NCBI RefSeq assembly: GCF_000160035.2
Contig: NZ_KI535366.1
Location: 149,571 to 213,570, forward strand
Reading direction: 5' to 3'
DNA: 64,000 bases
Source of the DNA: Catonella morbi ATCC 51271
Lineage (GTDB): Bacteria > Bacillota > Clostridia > Lachnospirales > Lachnospiraceae
The number at the start of each line of letters is the position of its first letter. The first letter of the stretch is position 1. Positions 8,436 to 16,873 of this stretch are shown one piece after another. Both the position numbers and the translations under genes were made by a program. The notes under the pieces are model-generated. The model had not been told where the DNA came from, ran no database searches, and saw nothing but the letters and a program-made list of their open reading frames with translations.

Positions 8436-9800
8436 ATGATTACTTTAGGAGAGGTATTTGAGACAAATGACATGATATGGAATGAACATCTGGATGTTCG
8501 TACCATAACTCTCGGAATTAGTCTTTTAGATTGTATTACAGATGATTTAAACAAATTAAATGAGAACATCTATAAGAAAATTACAGAAACCGCAAAAGAC
8601 CTGGTAAAGACCGGAGATGAAATAGGCAAGGAATTCGGCATCCCTATTGTAAATAAAAGAATTTCCGTAACACCGATAGCCCTTATAGGCAATTCAGCCT
8701 GTAAAACAGAAGAAGATTTTGTGTCAATTGCAAAGACTCTTGACAGGGCAGCAGAGGCAACCGGAGTAAACTTCATAGGCGGTTATTCGGCTCTTGTATC
8801 TAAAGGAAGCACACCTGCCGATAAGCTTTTAATCAGGTCTATTCCGAAGGCTCTTAAAGAAACAGAGCATATATGCAGCTCTGTTAACCTGGGCTCTACA
8901 AAAACCGGAATAAATATGGATGCAGTGAAGCTGATGGGAGAAATCATTAAAGAGGCTGCGGAGCTTACAAAGGACAGGGATTCCATAGGCTGTGCAAAAC
9001 TTGTGGTATTTTGTAATGCTCCTGATGACAATCCGTTTATGGCGGGGGCTTTCCATGGGGTTACTGAGGCAGATAAAATAATAAATGTCGGTGTAAGCGG
9101 ACCGGGTGTGGTAAGAGCGGTGCTCAAACATTCTGAAGGAGATGATTTTGGTACCCTTTGTGAGAAGATTAAAAAGACTGCATTTAAGATAACAAGAATA
9201 GGTCAGCTTGTAGCCTTGGAAGCAGAGAAAAGACTTGGTATTCCGTTTGGAATAGTAGACCTTTCACTAGCTCCTACACCTGCAATCGGAGATTCTATTG
9301 CAGATATTTTCTATGAAATGGGACTTGAACATGCAGGTGCTCCGGGTACAACAGCAGCCCTTGCCCTCCTCAATGACCAGGTTAAGAAGGGCGGAGTTAT
9401 GGCGTCTTCTTATGTAGGTGGACTTAGCGGTGCTTTCATCCCTGTAAGTGAAGATCAGGGGATGATAAATGCTGTCTTGGATGGAGCATTGAGTATTGAA
9501 AAACTTGAGGCTATGACCTGCGTATGCTCAGTTGGACTTGATATGATAGCAATTCCGGGCAGTACTTCAGCTTCGACCATTTCGGGAATAATAGCTGATG
9601 AAATGGCAATAGGTATGATAAATCAGAAGACAACAGCGGTAAGACTTATTCCTGTAGTTGGGAAAGATGTCGGAGAACAGGCTGAATTCGGAGGACTTCT
9701 GGGTTATGCTCCGATTATGCCTGTGAATGGATTTTCTTGTGAAAAATTTATTAATAGAGGTGGCAGAATACCTGCACCTATACATAGTTTCAAAAATTAA
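8436..9800 (+). CDS. PFL-family DUF711 (UPF0210) protein
   Basis: This 454-residue protein matches the DUF711/UPF0210 family, whose fold is related to pyruvate-formate-lyase-like barrels but without a glycyl radical segment. Recognised stretches include [23 protein letters not shown] at the start (quoted in part: [15 protein letters not shown]), [19 protein letters not shown] and [10 protein letters not shown] near the end. Length is typical. No enzymatic activity is established for the family that I can name with confidence. It starts at ATG 8436 behind TAGGAGGAA and lies 58 bases after the ACT-domain gene, its usual partner. Confidence 0.92.
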   Translation: MITLGEVFETNDMIWNEHLDVRTITLGISLLDCITDDLNKLNENIYKKITETAKDLVKTGDEIGKEFGIPIVNKRISVTPIALIGNSACKTEEDFVSIAKTLDRAAEATGVNFIGGYSALVSKGSTPADKLLIRSIPKALKETEHICSSVNLGSTKTGINMDAVKLMGEIIKEAAELTKDRDSIGCAKLVVFCNAPDDNPFMAGAFHGVTEADKIINVGVSGPGVVRAVLKHSEGDDFGTLCEKIKKTAFKITRIGQLVALEAEKRLGIPFGIVDLSLAPTPAIGDSIADIFYEMGLEHAGAPGTTAALALLNDQVKKGGVMASSYVGGLSGAFIPVSEDQGMINAVLDGALSIEKLEAMTCVCSVGLDMIAIPGSTSASTISGIIADEMAIGMINQKTTAVRLIPVVGKDVGEQAEFGGLLGYAPIMPVNGFSCEKFINRGGRIPAPIHSFKN

Positions 9801-9835
9801 GACAGCTTAAAAAATTAATGAAGGTTGGGTTATCT

Positions 9836-10651
9836 ATGGAAACTAAGATGTGGAGTGAATTTTTAGCACCTTACAGACTTGCGGTGGATGAACTTGTTGT
9901 AAAGCTTAATCATATAATTGAAGATTATAGAGCGATGGGGCAGTATTCTCCTATTGAACAGGTTATAGGCAGAGTTAAACGAATTTCCAGCATTATAGAA
10001 AAAGCTCAAAAAAAAGGAATTCCACTTTATGACATAGAAAACAGAATAGAAGACATTGCGGGTATCAGAATTATCTGCCAGTTTGAAGATGATATTGCAA
10101 ATGTTATAAAAATGATTAAAAAACGTTCTGACTTGGTGGTACATGAAGAAAAAGATTATATAAGCAATCAAAAACGCAGCGGTTACAGAAGTTACCACAT
10201 AATCGCATCTTATAATGTGGAGACTCTGACCGGTAAAAAGACGGTGAAGGTAGAAATACAGGTTAGAACCCTGGCTATGAATTTTTGGGCTATAATCGAG
10301 CATTCGCTTCAGTATAAGTATAAGGGAAACATGCCTGAGAATGTATCTAAAAGGCTTAAAAACTCTGCTGCCGCTATAGTTCAACTGGATACAGAAATGT
10401 CTGCAATCAGAAATGAAATTGTGGATGCACAGAATTCATTCAGAATTAAAGCAAGCATTGTATCTCAGATACTAAACAACATTCAAAACCTATATAAGGT
10501 GGCTAATGACAGAGAAGTAACCAAGATACAGAAAGAGTTTTATGATATCTATGCAACCGGAGATTTGAACACTCTTATAAAGTTTAGCAAGGAGCTGGAT
10601 ACTATATCGGAAGGATATCACAGTCAGAGCCTGCCGGAAAGGAATTTGTAA
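9836..10651 (+). CDS. Small alarmone synthetase (RelQ/RelP-type GTP pyrophosphokinase)
   Basis: The product is a 271-residue RelA/SpoT synthetase-only protein that makes (p)ppGpp from ATP and GDP or GTP. Visible motifs are IENRIEDIAGIRIICQF, the RSGYRSYHII substrate loop, and EIQVRTLAMNFWAIIEHSLQYKYKG, which contains the catalytic Glu-x-Gln segment. There is no HD hydrolase domain and no TGS or ACT regulatory domains, so it is a stand-alone synthetase. The extended C-terminal helix region is typical of RelQ-like tetramers. I prefer the ATG at 9836, which has AAGG upstream; an in-frame ATG at 9818 lacks one. It ends 6 bases before the methyltransferase gene. Confidence 0.93.
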   Translation: METKMWSEFLAPYRLAVDELVVKLNHIIEDYRAMGQYSPIEQVIGRVKRISSIIEKAQKKGIPLYDIENRIEDIAGIRIICQFEDDIANVIKMIKKRSDLVVHEEKDYISNQKRSGYRSYHIIASYNVETLTGKKTVKVEIQVRTLAMNFWAIIEHSLQYKYKGNMPENVSKRLKNSAAAIVQLDTEMSAIRNEIVDAQNSFRIKASIVSQILNNIQNLYKVANDREVTKIQKEFYDIYATGDLNTLIKFSKELDTISEGYHSQSLPERNL

Positions 10652-10657
10652 TATTTA

Positions 10658-12064
10658 ATGATAAATTTACCGGAAAGTTTTTTAATAAAAATTAAAAATA
10701 TGCTTGGAGAGGAATATGATAAATTCCTTGAAAGCTACAATAAAAGTCCTTTACAGGGACTAAGACTTAACAGAACCAAGGTCTCTCCTAAGGAATGGGA
10801 GAGACTTTCTGTGGTTAAAACGGAAAATATTCCTTGGATAGATAACGGCTATTATTTTGATGGTTCTGTATTTGCCGCTACCAGACACCCTTACTATTAT
10901 GCGGGTCTTTATTATATACAAGAGCCTTCTGCGCAAACTCCCGCCAATATTCTTCGGGTAGATCCCGGAGACAGGGTATTAGACCTTTGTGCCGCACCGG
11001 GAGGTAAAAGTACAGAGCTTGCAGCTAAGCTAAATGGAAAAGGTGTACTTGTATCAAATGATATATCTGCTACCAGAGCAAAGGCTCTGCTTAAAAACTT
11101 AGGTGTATTCGGCATTAAAAATGCTTTAATTACAAGTGAAACTCCGAAGAATTTAAGTGATGTATTTAAGGGATATTTTAACAAAATTCTGGTGGATGCA
11201 CCTTGTTCAGGAGAAGGAATGTTTAGGAAAGAGCCTGCCATTATTAAGAACTGGGAACAGTATGGCACAGGTTATTATAATGATTTACAAAAAGATATAC
11301 TTCCTAATGCGGTAAATATGCTGTCAGATGACGGATATTTACTGTATTCAACCTGCACTTTTTCGCCTGATGAAAACGAGGGTACAATTAACTATATTTT
11401 AACAATGTTTCCCGAGCTTGAAGTAATACCTGTCAATGACAGTTATGAAGGCTTTGATTCAGGACATCCTGAATGGATAGGTTCAGACAAAGAAGAAATA
11501 AGAGGTGCTGTGCGGCTCTGGCCACATAAGATGGAGGGAGAGGGACATTTTCTATGTTTGCTTCATAAGAAGAAAACTGATTATCCTAAGTATTTTGAAA
11601 CTAATGTAAAGAGGGTTAAGCTCTCTAATGAAGAAGAAGCTTTCCTTAAAAGCTGGGGCTTAACAAATGAAGAACTGGCAAGACTTGAGTTACATGGAGA
11701 GAAACTCTATCTTATTCCTGAGGGGCTGCCGGATGTCACCGGGCTTAGGATTCTTAGAAACGGACTTTATGTGGGAGATAGAAAGAAAGGAAGATTTGAG
11801 CCAAGTGAACCTTTTGCTATGTCACGTACTAAAGACGAATCCAAGTATTTTCTTGATTTAGATGCAGATGATGAGAGAGTGGTTAAATACCTAAAATGTG
11901 AAACGATAGAAGTGACAAAGGATGAGCTTGTAAAAAATAAACTTGATAAGGCTGAAAAGGGAGCTTTTATTCTGATTGGAATTAACGGTTTTCCTTTGGG
12001 ATTTGGAAAGCTTTCGGGAACTACGGTAAAAAATAAGTACTTTGCGGGCTGGAGGATGATGTAG
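10658..12064 (+). CDS. RsmF-type 16S rRNA m5C methyltransferase
   Basis: A 468-residue NOL1/NOP2/Sun-family RNA methyltransferase. The SAM-binding motif is DLCAAPGGKS (about residues 108-117). The two catalytic cysteines are in DAPCSGEGMF and YSTCTFSPDENE. The C-terminal third (after about 290) matches the RsmF-type tail with an LRILRNGLYVG segment and a PUA-like end. Substrate is inferred to be 16S rRNA, but the exact position is not deducible. The gene follows the alarmone synthetase by 6 bases. No clear intrinsic terminator follows. Confidence 0.92.
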   Translation: MINLPESFLIKIKNMLGEEYDKFLESYNKSPLQGLRLNRTKVSPKEWERLSVVKTENIPWIDNGYYFDGSVFAATRHPYYYAGLYYIQEPSAQTPANILRVDPGDRVLDLCAAPGGKSTELAAKLNGKGVLVSNDISATRAKALLKNLGVFGIKNALITSETPKNLSDVFKGYFNKILVDAPCSGEGMFRKEPAIIKNWEQYGTGYYNDLQKDILPNAVNMLSDDGYLLYSTCTFSPDENEGTINYILTMFPELEVIPVNDSYEGFDSGHPEWIGSDKEEIRGAVRLWPHKMEGEGHFLCLLHKKKTDYPKYFETNVKRVKLSNEEEAFLKSWGLTNEELARLELHGEKLYLIPEGLPDVTGLRILRNGLYVGDRKKGRFEPSEPFAMSRTKDESKYFLDLDADDERVVKYLKCETIEVTKDELVKNKLDKAEKGAFILIGINGFPLGFGKLSGTTVKNKYFAGWRMM

Positions 12065-12155
12065 GGATTAATGAAAGATTTAGATCCCGGAGTTAACTCT
12101 CAATAATTTAGTTTAAATTTTAAGTTTAATTAATTTGCACCTTATATAGATAGAA

Positions 12156-12172
12156 AGTGCAAAATTTGCACT
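12156..12172. promoter_or_regulatory. Operator-like palindrome 1 of the HTH-nucleotidyltransferase gene
   Basis: AGTGCAAAATTTGCACT is a perfect palindrome around a central base, and the symmetry extends two more bases on each side. A near copy lies 31 bases downstream (centre to centre), about three helical turns on the same DNA face. Extra half-sites TTTGCAC (12134-12140) and GTGCAAA (12220-12226) flank the pair. The likely binder is the HTH protein encoded just downstream. Confidence 0.7.
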
Positions 12173-12179
12173 TTTAATA

Positions 12180-12208
12180 TTGACAAAGTGCAATTTTTGC
12201 ACTAAGCT
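12180..12208 (+). promoter_or_regulatory. Promoter overlapped by operator palindrome 2
   Basis: A consensus -35 TTGACA (12180-12185) is followed after 17 bases by a weak -10, TAAGCT (12203-12208). The 17-base palindrome AGTGCAATTTTTGCACT (12187-12203) fills the spacer exactly, so a bound repressor would block RNA polymerase. This supports negative autoregulation of the downstream gene. The -10 assignment is uncertain. Confidence 0.45.
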
Positions 12209-12227
12209 GATTATAGAGGTGCAAATT

Positions 12228-12701
12228 ATGAAAAAGTTAAAAAGATTAAGAATAGATAAAAAATTAACACAGCAAGATGCAGCGAATTTGGTTGGAATAT
12301 CTTTACGTTCATATAAATCATATGAAAATGATAGCTTAAAAGAAGGAAGTATAAAATATAACTACATTTTTGAGAAATTATCAGAAATTAACCCTATTGA
12401 TGAGGAACATGGGATTCTTGAAATTGAATACATAAAGCAGAAATGTTCAGAGGTTTTTAGTAAATATAAGGTAAATTTCTGTTATCTTTTTGGATCTTAT
12501 GCAAAAGGTAAGGCAAGAGAAGATAGTGATGTGGATATTCTTATTTCCACTGATATTAAAGGACTTAAGTTTTATGGTTTAGTGGAAGAAATAAGAAGTT
12601 CATTACATAAAAAGGTAGATGTTTTAGAGGTTGCCGGGTTAAAGGATAATATAGAATTACTGGAAGAAATTTTGAAAGATGGAATAAAGATATATGGATA
12701 A
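12228..12701 (+). CDS. HTH (XRE-type) fused to MNT-like nucleotidyltransferase
   Basis: The 157-residue protein has an N-terminal XRE-type helix-turn-helix (about 1-50, LRIDKKLTQQDAANLVGISLRSY quoted in part: LTQQDAANLVGISLRSY) joined to a minimal nucleotidyltransferase (about 70-157). The latter has the GS-x10-D-x-D motif: LFGSYAKGKAREDSDVDILI, with a third acidic residue in KKVDVLEV. MNT proteins are usually antitoxins that AMPylate a HEPN toxin encoded next to them. Here no HEPN gene follows. Start at ATG 12228 uses an AGAGGTG site; an upstream in-frame ATG at 12180 would lie in the promoter. AT content is higher than in flanking genes, suggesting acquisition. Function as solitary regulator or antitoxin remnant is open. 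Confidence 0.8.
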   Translation: MKKLKRLRIDKKLTQQDAANLVGISLRSYKSYENDSLKEGSIKYNYIFEKLSEINPIDEEHGILEIEYIKQKCSEVFSKYKVNFCYLFGSYAKGKAREDSDVDILISTDIKGLKFYGLVEEIRSSLHKKVDVLEVAGLKDNIELLEEILKDGIKIYG

Positions 12702-12750
12702 TTCTAAAAATGATATTTCTGAATTGCTGGTGATGATTTCTAAGAGTTAA
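12694..12750 (+). pseudogene. Short overlapping ORF where a HEPN toxin would be expected
   Basis: An ATG at 12694 overlaps the TAA of the nucleotidyltransferase gene, the overlap style of MNT-HEPN operons. The frame gives only MDNSKNDISELLVMISKS before TAA at 12748-12750. The remaining bases to 12888 have stops in all + frames and no family I recognise. This may be the decayed start of a lost partner gene, or chance. Confidence 0.25.
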
Positions 12751-12888
12751 AAGTAGGTAAAATTATGCTTTGGATTGAGATTAAAAAGAATACTACTATA
12801 GTAAACCTCTAAGTTTAAGGGAATATACTTATTTTAAATTAAATGAAAATATAAGGCAGGTCATTAATATTATGAAACGGAGCAGCCA

Positions 12889-13617
12889 ATGTCAAAAACA
12901 ATAAGACTTGATAAATATTTATCAGATATGACCTCTGAAACCAGAAGCAAGGTTAAAGAATATATAAGAAAAGGCAGGGTTACGGCTAACGGAGTTGTTA
13001 TCAAAAGCCCTGAAACCAAGGTAGATACAGATAATGACGAAATTTGTATAGATGGTAAGCCGGTGGGATATGTAGAATACTATTACTATATGATGAACAA
13101 ACCACAGGGAGTAATAACCTCTACCGAAAAGGGCAGGACAAAGACGGTTATGGATGTTTTCAAGGAAACAGGAACCGGCTGTCCGAGATTTAACGAACTT
13201 TCCCCTGTAGGCAGGCTTGATAAGGATACGGAGGGACTTTTACTGATTACAAATGACGGGGAATTAAACCACAAACTGCTTTCTCCTAAAAATCATGTGG
13301 ATAAGGTTTATTATGCAGAGCTTAAAAGCCCTGTAAAAGTATCTGATATAGAGATTTTTGCGGGTGGGTTAGATTTGGGAGACTTTATCTGTAAACCTGC
13401 AAGGCTTGAAATCTGTGATGATGTAAAGAAATTTGCGGCTAAAATTACCATATCTGAAGGGAAATTTCATCAGGTAAAGCGTATGTTTGAGGCTGTGGAG
13501 AATGAGGTTATATACCTGAAAAGACTTTCTATGGGAAGTCTTAAGCTTGATGACAATTTAGAATTAGGCGAAGTAAGGGCACTTACAGAGGAAGAAATAG
13601 GGCAACTTAAAAAGTAA
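12889..13617 (+). CDS. RsuA/RluB-family pseudouridine synthase
   Basis: This 242-residue enzyme isomerises a uridine in rRNA to pseudouridine. It has an N-terminal S4 RNA-binding domain (RLDKYLSDMTSETRSKVKEY) and the catalytic GRLDKDTEGLLLITNDG around residues 105-121, with Asp as the nucleophile. The segment GKFHQVKRMFEAV is the usual RsuA-family C-terminal signature. Length and domain order resemble the 16S enzyme RsuA. ATG at 12889 has a CGGAG upstream. Confidence 0.93.
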   Translation: MSKTIRLDKYLSDMTSETRSKVKEYIRKGRVTANGVVIKSPETKVDTDNDEICIDGKPVGYVEYYYYMMNKPQGVITSTEKGRTKTVMDVFKETGTGCPRFNELSPVGRLDKDTEGLLLITNDGELNHKLLSPKNHVDKVYYAELKSPVKVSDIEIFAGGLDLGDFICKPARLEICDDVKKFAAKITISEGKFHQVKRMFEAVENEVIYLKRLSMGSLKLDDNLELGEVRALTEEEIGQLKK

Positions 13618-13691
13618 TATGAATTTCCGGTTATTCACTTAATAGTTCATGTATTTCAGGGAATATTTTTGAATAATTCGAACTAAAATTA

Positions 13692-13720
13692 GTGAAAAAA
13701 TATATAAAATATTGTATAAT
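13692..13720 (+). promoter_or_regulatory. Likely promoter of the membrane protein and secreted-paralogue block
   Basis: GTGAAA (13692-13697), 17 bases, then a perfect TATAAT (13715-13720). Transcription would begin near 13727, only about 10 bases before the ATG at 13737, so the leader would be very short. This favours the ATG at 13737 over an in-frame GTG at 13692. Confidence 0.45.
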
Positions 13721-13736
13721 TGGAGTAAGAATTTTT

Positions 13737-14333
13737 ATGAAGAAATATAATAAGTTTGAAAAAGGCTATCTCACGTACAGAAAAAATAAATTATTCTTAA
13801 ATGTAGCCTTAAATGTATTGGCAGCAGTTATCATTTTTATTGTCGGACTTTTGCTAAATAAAATGCAGCCAAGAAATATATTTTCGGTTTTAGCCTTGTT
13901 GTTTGTACTTCCTGTCGGAAGGAGTTTAGCCACATTTTTTATTCTTTTGCCCTATAAAGAAATGAAAGGTGAGACCTTGGTTAAGGCTGAGGAGAATATA
14001 GCAGGTAAAGGCATTTTGCTATATTCACCGGTATTCACTTCAGCAGAAAATGTAATGCACCTTGACCTCGTAGCTGTATTTAAGGGGAGAATATTAGGTT
14101 ACAAGGAAAAAGCAGGGAAATCTGTCAGAAATGAATATGATTATAAGAAAAAAACTGATGCAGCCAAAGCTTATATAGACAAACATCTAAAAAATCAGGG
14201 AAGGGGGGATAATATAGTCGTTTTTGACGACATGGATAAGTTTATCAAAGCATTTCCGGAAAATAAGCTGTCAGAGGGGGAAATGTCTGAGATTAAAGGC
14301 TTTGCAGAAAGTATGGAGTACTTTACAGTTTAG
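13737..14333 (+). CDS. Unknown protein with two membrane segments
   Basis: I do not recognise this 198-residue protein. A short basic N-terminus is followed by two hydrophobic helices (about residues 21-41, VALNVLAAVIIFIVGLLL, and 46-72, rich in Leu, Val and Phe), then a soluble domain of about 120 residues ending in KGFAESMEYFTV. The soluble part is probably cytoplasmic. Start at 13737 fits a GGAG 11 bases upstream. It directly precedes five paralogous secreted proteins with only 25 bases between, so it may belong to their transcription unit and have a linked role; that is inference. Confidence 0.7.
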   Translation: MKKYNKFEKGYLTYRKNKLFLNVALNVLAAVIIFIVGLLLNKMQPRNIFSVLALLFVLPVGRSLATFFILLPYKEMKGETLVKAEENIAGKGILLYSPVFTSAENVMHLDLVAVFKGRILGYKEKAGKSVRNEYDYKKKTDAAKAYIDKHLKNQGRGDNIVVFDDMDKFIKAFPENKLSEGEMSEIKGFAESMEYFTV

Positions 14334-14358
14334 TAGATTACGATTGAAAGGGGAAAGT

Positions 14359-15153
14359 ATGTTAAAAAAAATATTTAAAATTGGAATTGTAGTGCTGTTT
14401 TTGATTACATTTTTTAATGTAATACCATCTAAGGCTGTTTATGCGGAAACGGTTGCAAATCATCAGATTTTTTCTGAGAAAATCATTAAGAAAAGAATAG
14501 CTGAAATCAAAAAGTTTTACTACAAACAACCTGATAAGCTGACTACAAGAAAAATAAGCTTTGGAGGTAATATACTTCCGGGTGGAAGTATCAAATTTAC
14601 TTATTATTTGAAGGGAAAAGATCTTCTGTTTGCTTACGGAAAAAATGATGATATGGAATTTCGCCTTTATTTCCATAAAAATCAGCTTATTCAAATGATT
14701 TATGATGAAAAAGGCAAGAAAAGAGAGATTTATACACAGCTTTATAAGGAACTTTTAGAAGATGAAAACTATTTGGTAGGTGATGCACAGATTTATATGG
14801 AACTTGAGAATCTTTTCAAAAAGGAATACTCTGCCCATTTAAAAAAAACGGATGGAACCAAGACCATAAAGCAGGTTATTATAACTGATGCTTCGAATAA
14901 GAGTATAACCTATCATACCTGTAAGGTGTACGGAGAATATATTAGCTTTGATACTAAAGCCTACATTGCAAAACTATCGGATAAAGTAATAGTAAAGTCT
15001 CATTATATAAAACCTCTTGAAGATGGTTCTACATATAAGACGAAAAATCTTGATGATCTTATGTATGCAATTGATTACTTAAATTATGTCGAGGCTGATA
15101 TTAAAGAAAAAAACGGAAAGATAGTTGAGATTATTATTCAGGAAGGTTATTAA
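14359..15153 (+). CDS. Secreted tandem paralogue 1 (unknown family)
   Basis: A 264-residue protein with an N-terminal signal peptide (LKKIFKIGIVVLFLITFF, likely cut after VYA) and no other membrane segment. I know no family for it. The mature part follows the plan shared by the next four genes: VANHQIFSEK then KRIAEIK-x2-YY, a FTYYLKGKDLLFAYGK core, FRLYF-x-KNQLI, EKGKKRE-x-YTQLYK, SITYHT, and a KEKNGKIVEI end. Predicted mainly beta from the alternating pattern. No lipobox, LPXTG or cell-wall repeat is seen, so it is probably released or loosely bound. I chose ATG 14359 (site GAAAGGGGAAAG); upstream in-frame codons overlap the preceding gene. It resembles paralogue 3 most. Confidence 0.85.
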   Translation: MLKKIFKIGIVVLFLITFFNVIPSKAVYAETVANHQIFSEKIIKKRIAEIKKFYYKQPDKLTTRKISFGGNILPGGSIKFTYYLKGKDLLFAYGKNDDMEFRLYFHKNQLIQMIYDEKGKKREIYTQLYKELLEDENYLVGDAQIYMELENLFKKEYSAHLKKTDGTKTIKQVIITDASNKSITYHTCKVYGEYISFDTKAYIAKLSDKVIVKSHYIKPLEDGSTYKTKNLDDLMYAIDYLNYVEADIKEKNGKIVEIIIQEGY

Positions 15154-15190
15154 GCTAAAAATTATAATGAGAGTATAAGGGGGAAAGAAT

Positions 15191-15982
15191 ATGTCTATTA
15201 AGAGAATATGTAAAATTAGTGTTGTTTTGTTTTTATTTTCTATGGTATTTAACTTGTTTTCGTTAAAGTCTGTTACAGTAAAGGCTGATACAGTAGCCGA
15301 ACATGAAGTTTTTTCCAATGCGGAAGTTAAAGAAAGAATAGCTGAGATAAAGGATTATTATTACAATAAACGTGATGAACTCACTGTTAAAAAGGCAGTA
15401 TTCAAACATTGGTCTTTTGATGGCGGAAAGGCAAACTTTAACTATTATCTTGATGGTGAAGAGTTAATGTTTGCTTACGGCAAGAGCAAAAATACCGAGT
15501 ACCGTCTTTACTTCAAAGATAACCAGCTGATTCAGCTTCTTGTAGATAAAAAGGGTGAAAAACGCAAGACATATACGCAGTTGTATAAAAAGCTTGATAC
15601 CTCTTCTTATGATGAAACCCTCAGTCTTTATATGGAATTTGAGGATTTCTCTTTAATAAAGCTGGATGATGTTGTATCAAAGACTTCAAAAACGGTTACA
15701 GGAGAGAGAGTATTTATAACAGGTATTTCAGACAAGAGCCTGACTTATCATTTGGGACATGGCTGTGGGAAGGATATGTCCATCAGATCACTTTATCCTG
15801 AACCATACACAGTAAAAATGACTAAAAATGTAAAAATAAAGGATTATACTTCAGACCCTGCAAAACCTAAATTACGTTCTGTTAAGTGGCTTAAAGAAAG
15901 AATCGGAGATTATCTGGATGTTTGTGAACTTGTAACAAAGAAGGGCAAATTGATTGAGGTTAGGATTCCGTTTGAGTCATAA
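15191..15982 (+). CDS. Secreted tandem paralogue 2 (unknown family)
   Basis: A 263-residue secreted protein of the same family. Signal peptide MSIKRICKISVVLFLFSMVF, probable cleavage after VKA. Core landmarks: VAEHEVFSN, ERIAEIKDYYYNK, FNYYLDGEELMFAYGK, EYRLYFKDNQLIQLL and KGEKRKTYTQLYKKL. It differs from paralogue 1 in the region after the N-terminal helix (LTVKKAVFKHWSF), which matches paralogue 4, and has a shorter central segment. The C-terminus carries VKIKDYTSDP and KKGKLIEVRIP. The start follows AAGGGGGAAAG. The 37-base gap to gene 1 shows no terminator. Confidence 0.85.
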   Translation: MSIKRICKISVVLFLFSMVFNLFSLKSVTVKADTVAEHEVFSNAEVKERIAEIKDYYYNKRDELTVKKAVFKHWSFDGGKANFNYYLDGEELMFAYGKSKNTEYRLYFKDNQLIQLLVDKKGEKRKTYTQLYKKLDTSSYDETLSLYMEFEDFSLIKLDDVVSKTSKTVTGERVFITGISDKSLTYHLGHGCGKDMSIRSLYPEPYTVKMTKNVKIKDYTSDPAKPKLRSVKWLKERIGDYLDVCELVTKKGKLIEVRIPFES

Positions 15983-16024
15983 TTTGGAATAATCATTATT
16001 TTCTTAAATGAGGGGGATGATATA

Positions 16025-16822
16025 ATGATAAGAAAAAGAATAATTAACATCGGATTAATGTTATTATTTTTTGTGGCACTGTTTACACAGATGCCTACTA
16101 AGACTTTTGCGGCTGAAACTGTTGCAAAACACAAGATTTTTTCTGAGAAAACCATTCAAAAAAGAATAGCTGAAATCAAAAATTATTACTATAATCAGTC
16201 TAAGAAACTTACAAAAAAGAATACACCTTTTGATGATATGGGCACAAAAATAAAATTTACATATTATTTAAAGGGTAATGATCTTATGTTTGCGTATGGC
16301 AAAGGAGAATATAAGGAGGAATACCGCCTCTATTTTTACAAAAACCAGCTTATAAAGTTTTTAGTTAATGAGAAAGGTAAAAAGTCTAAAACCTTCAACC
16401 AGCTTTATAAAAAACTTAATAATGATCCTGATTCTGCAGAATATGATGATGAACTGAACTTATATATGGAACTTGAAAGTTTTTTTAGGATAAAGTATGC
16501 ATCTCTTTTCACAAAAGAAGATGGGACAAAGACCGTAAAATGGATATATATTACCGATGTTTCAAATACAAGTCTGACCTATCATACCGGCGAATCGTAT
16601 TTATATGAGACAGGAATTGTATCTCTTGATGCCAAGGCTTATACAGCTAAATTATCAAAAAATGTTAAAATAAAAAGTTACTGGAATGCTCCGCTTGATT
16701 ATGAACTTAAAACTGTTGAGTGGTTGAAAGAAAACTTTAGTTCCAGAGGAAACTACATTCCTGCAAGCCTTAAAGAAAAGAATGGGAAAATAGTTGAAGT
16801 CAGTCTGATGTATCAGGATTAA
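16025..16822 (+). CDS. Secreted tandem paralogue 3 (unknown family)
   Basis: A 265-residue secreted protein. The signal peptide is MIRKRIINIGLMLLFFVALF with likely cleavage after FAA. Shared landmarks: VAKHKIFSEK, KRIAEIKNYYYNQ, FTYYLKGNDLMFAYGK, EYRLYFYKNQLIKFL, LYMELESFFRIKYA, DGTKTVKWIYITD and LTYHTGESY. Both FSEKTIQKRIAEIK and the DGTKT segment place it closest to paralogue 1. It starts at ATG 16025 behind GAGGGGGATG. Function is unknown. Confidence 0.85.
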   Translation: MIRKRIINIGLMLLFFVALFTQMPTKTFAAETVAKHKIFSEKTIQKRIAEIKNYYYNQSKKLTKKNTPFDDMGTKIKFTYYLKGNDLMFAYGKGEYKEEYRLYFYKNQLIKFLVNEKGKKSKTFNQLYKKLNNDPDSAEYDDELNLYMELESFFRIKYASLFTKEDGTKTVKWIYITDVSNTSLTYHTGESYLYETGIVSLDAKAYTAKLSKNVKIKSYWNAPLDYELKTVEWLKENFSSRGNYIPASLKEKNGKIVEVSLMYQD

Positions 16823-16873
16823 GGTAAAGGTGGATGATTTGTTTTATCTGACTATGAAAGGGGAGAGAAAAAT

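Noticed and set aside
8072-8569. 165-residue ORF on the - strand
   Set aside because: It lies opposite the ACT and DUF711 genes and has no recognisable family or start signal.
15153-15191. Internal terminators between the secreted paralogues
   Set aside because: The gaps of 37-51 bases contain only A-rich spacer and ribosome binding sites; no stable stem was found.
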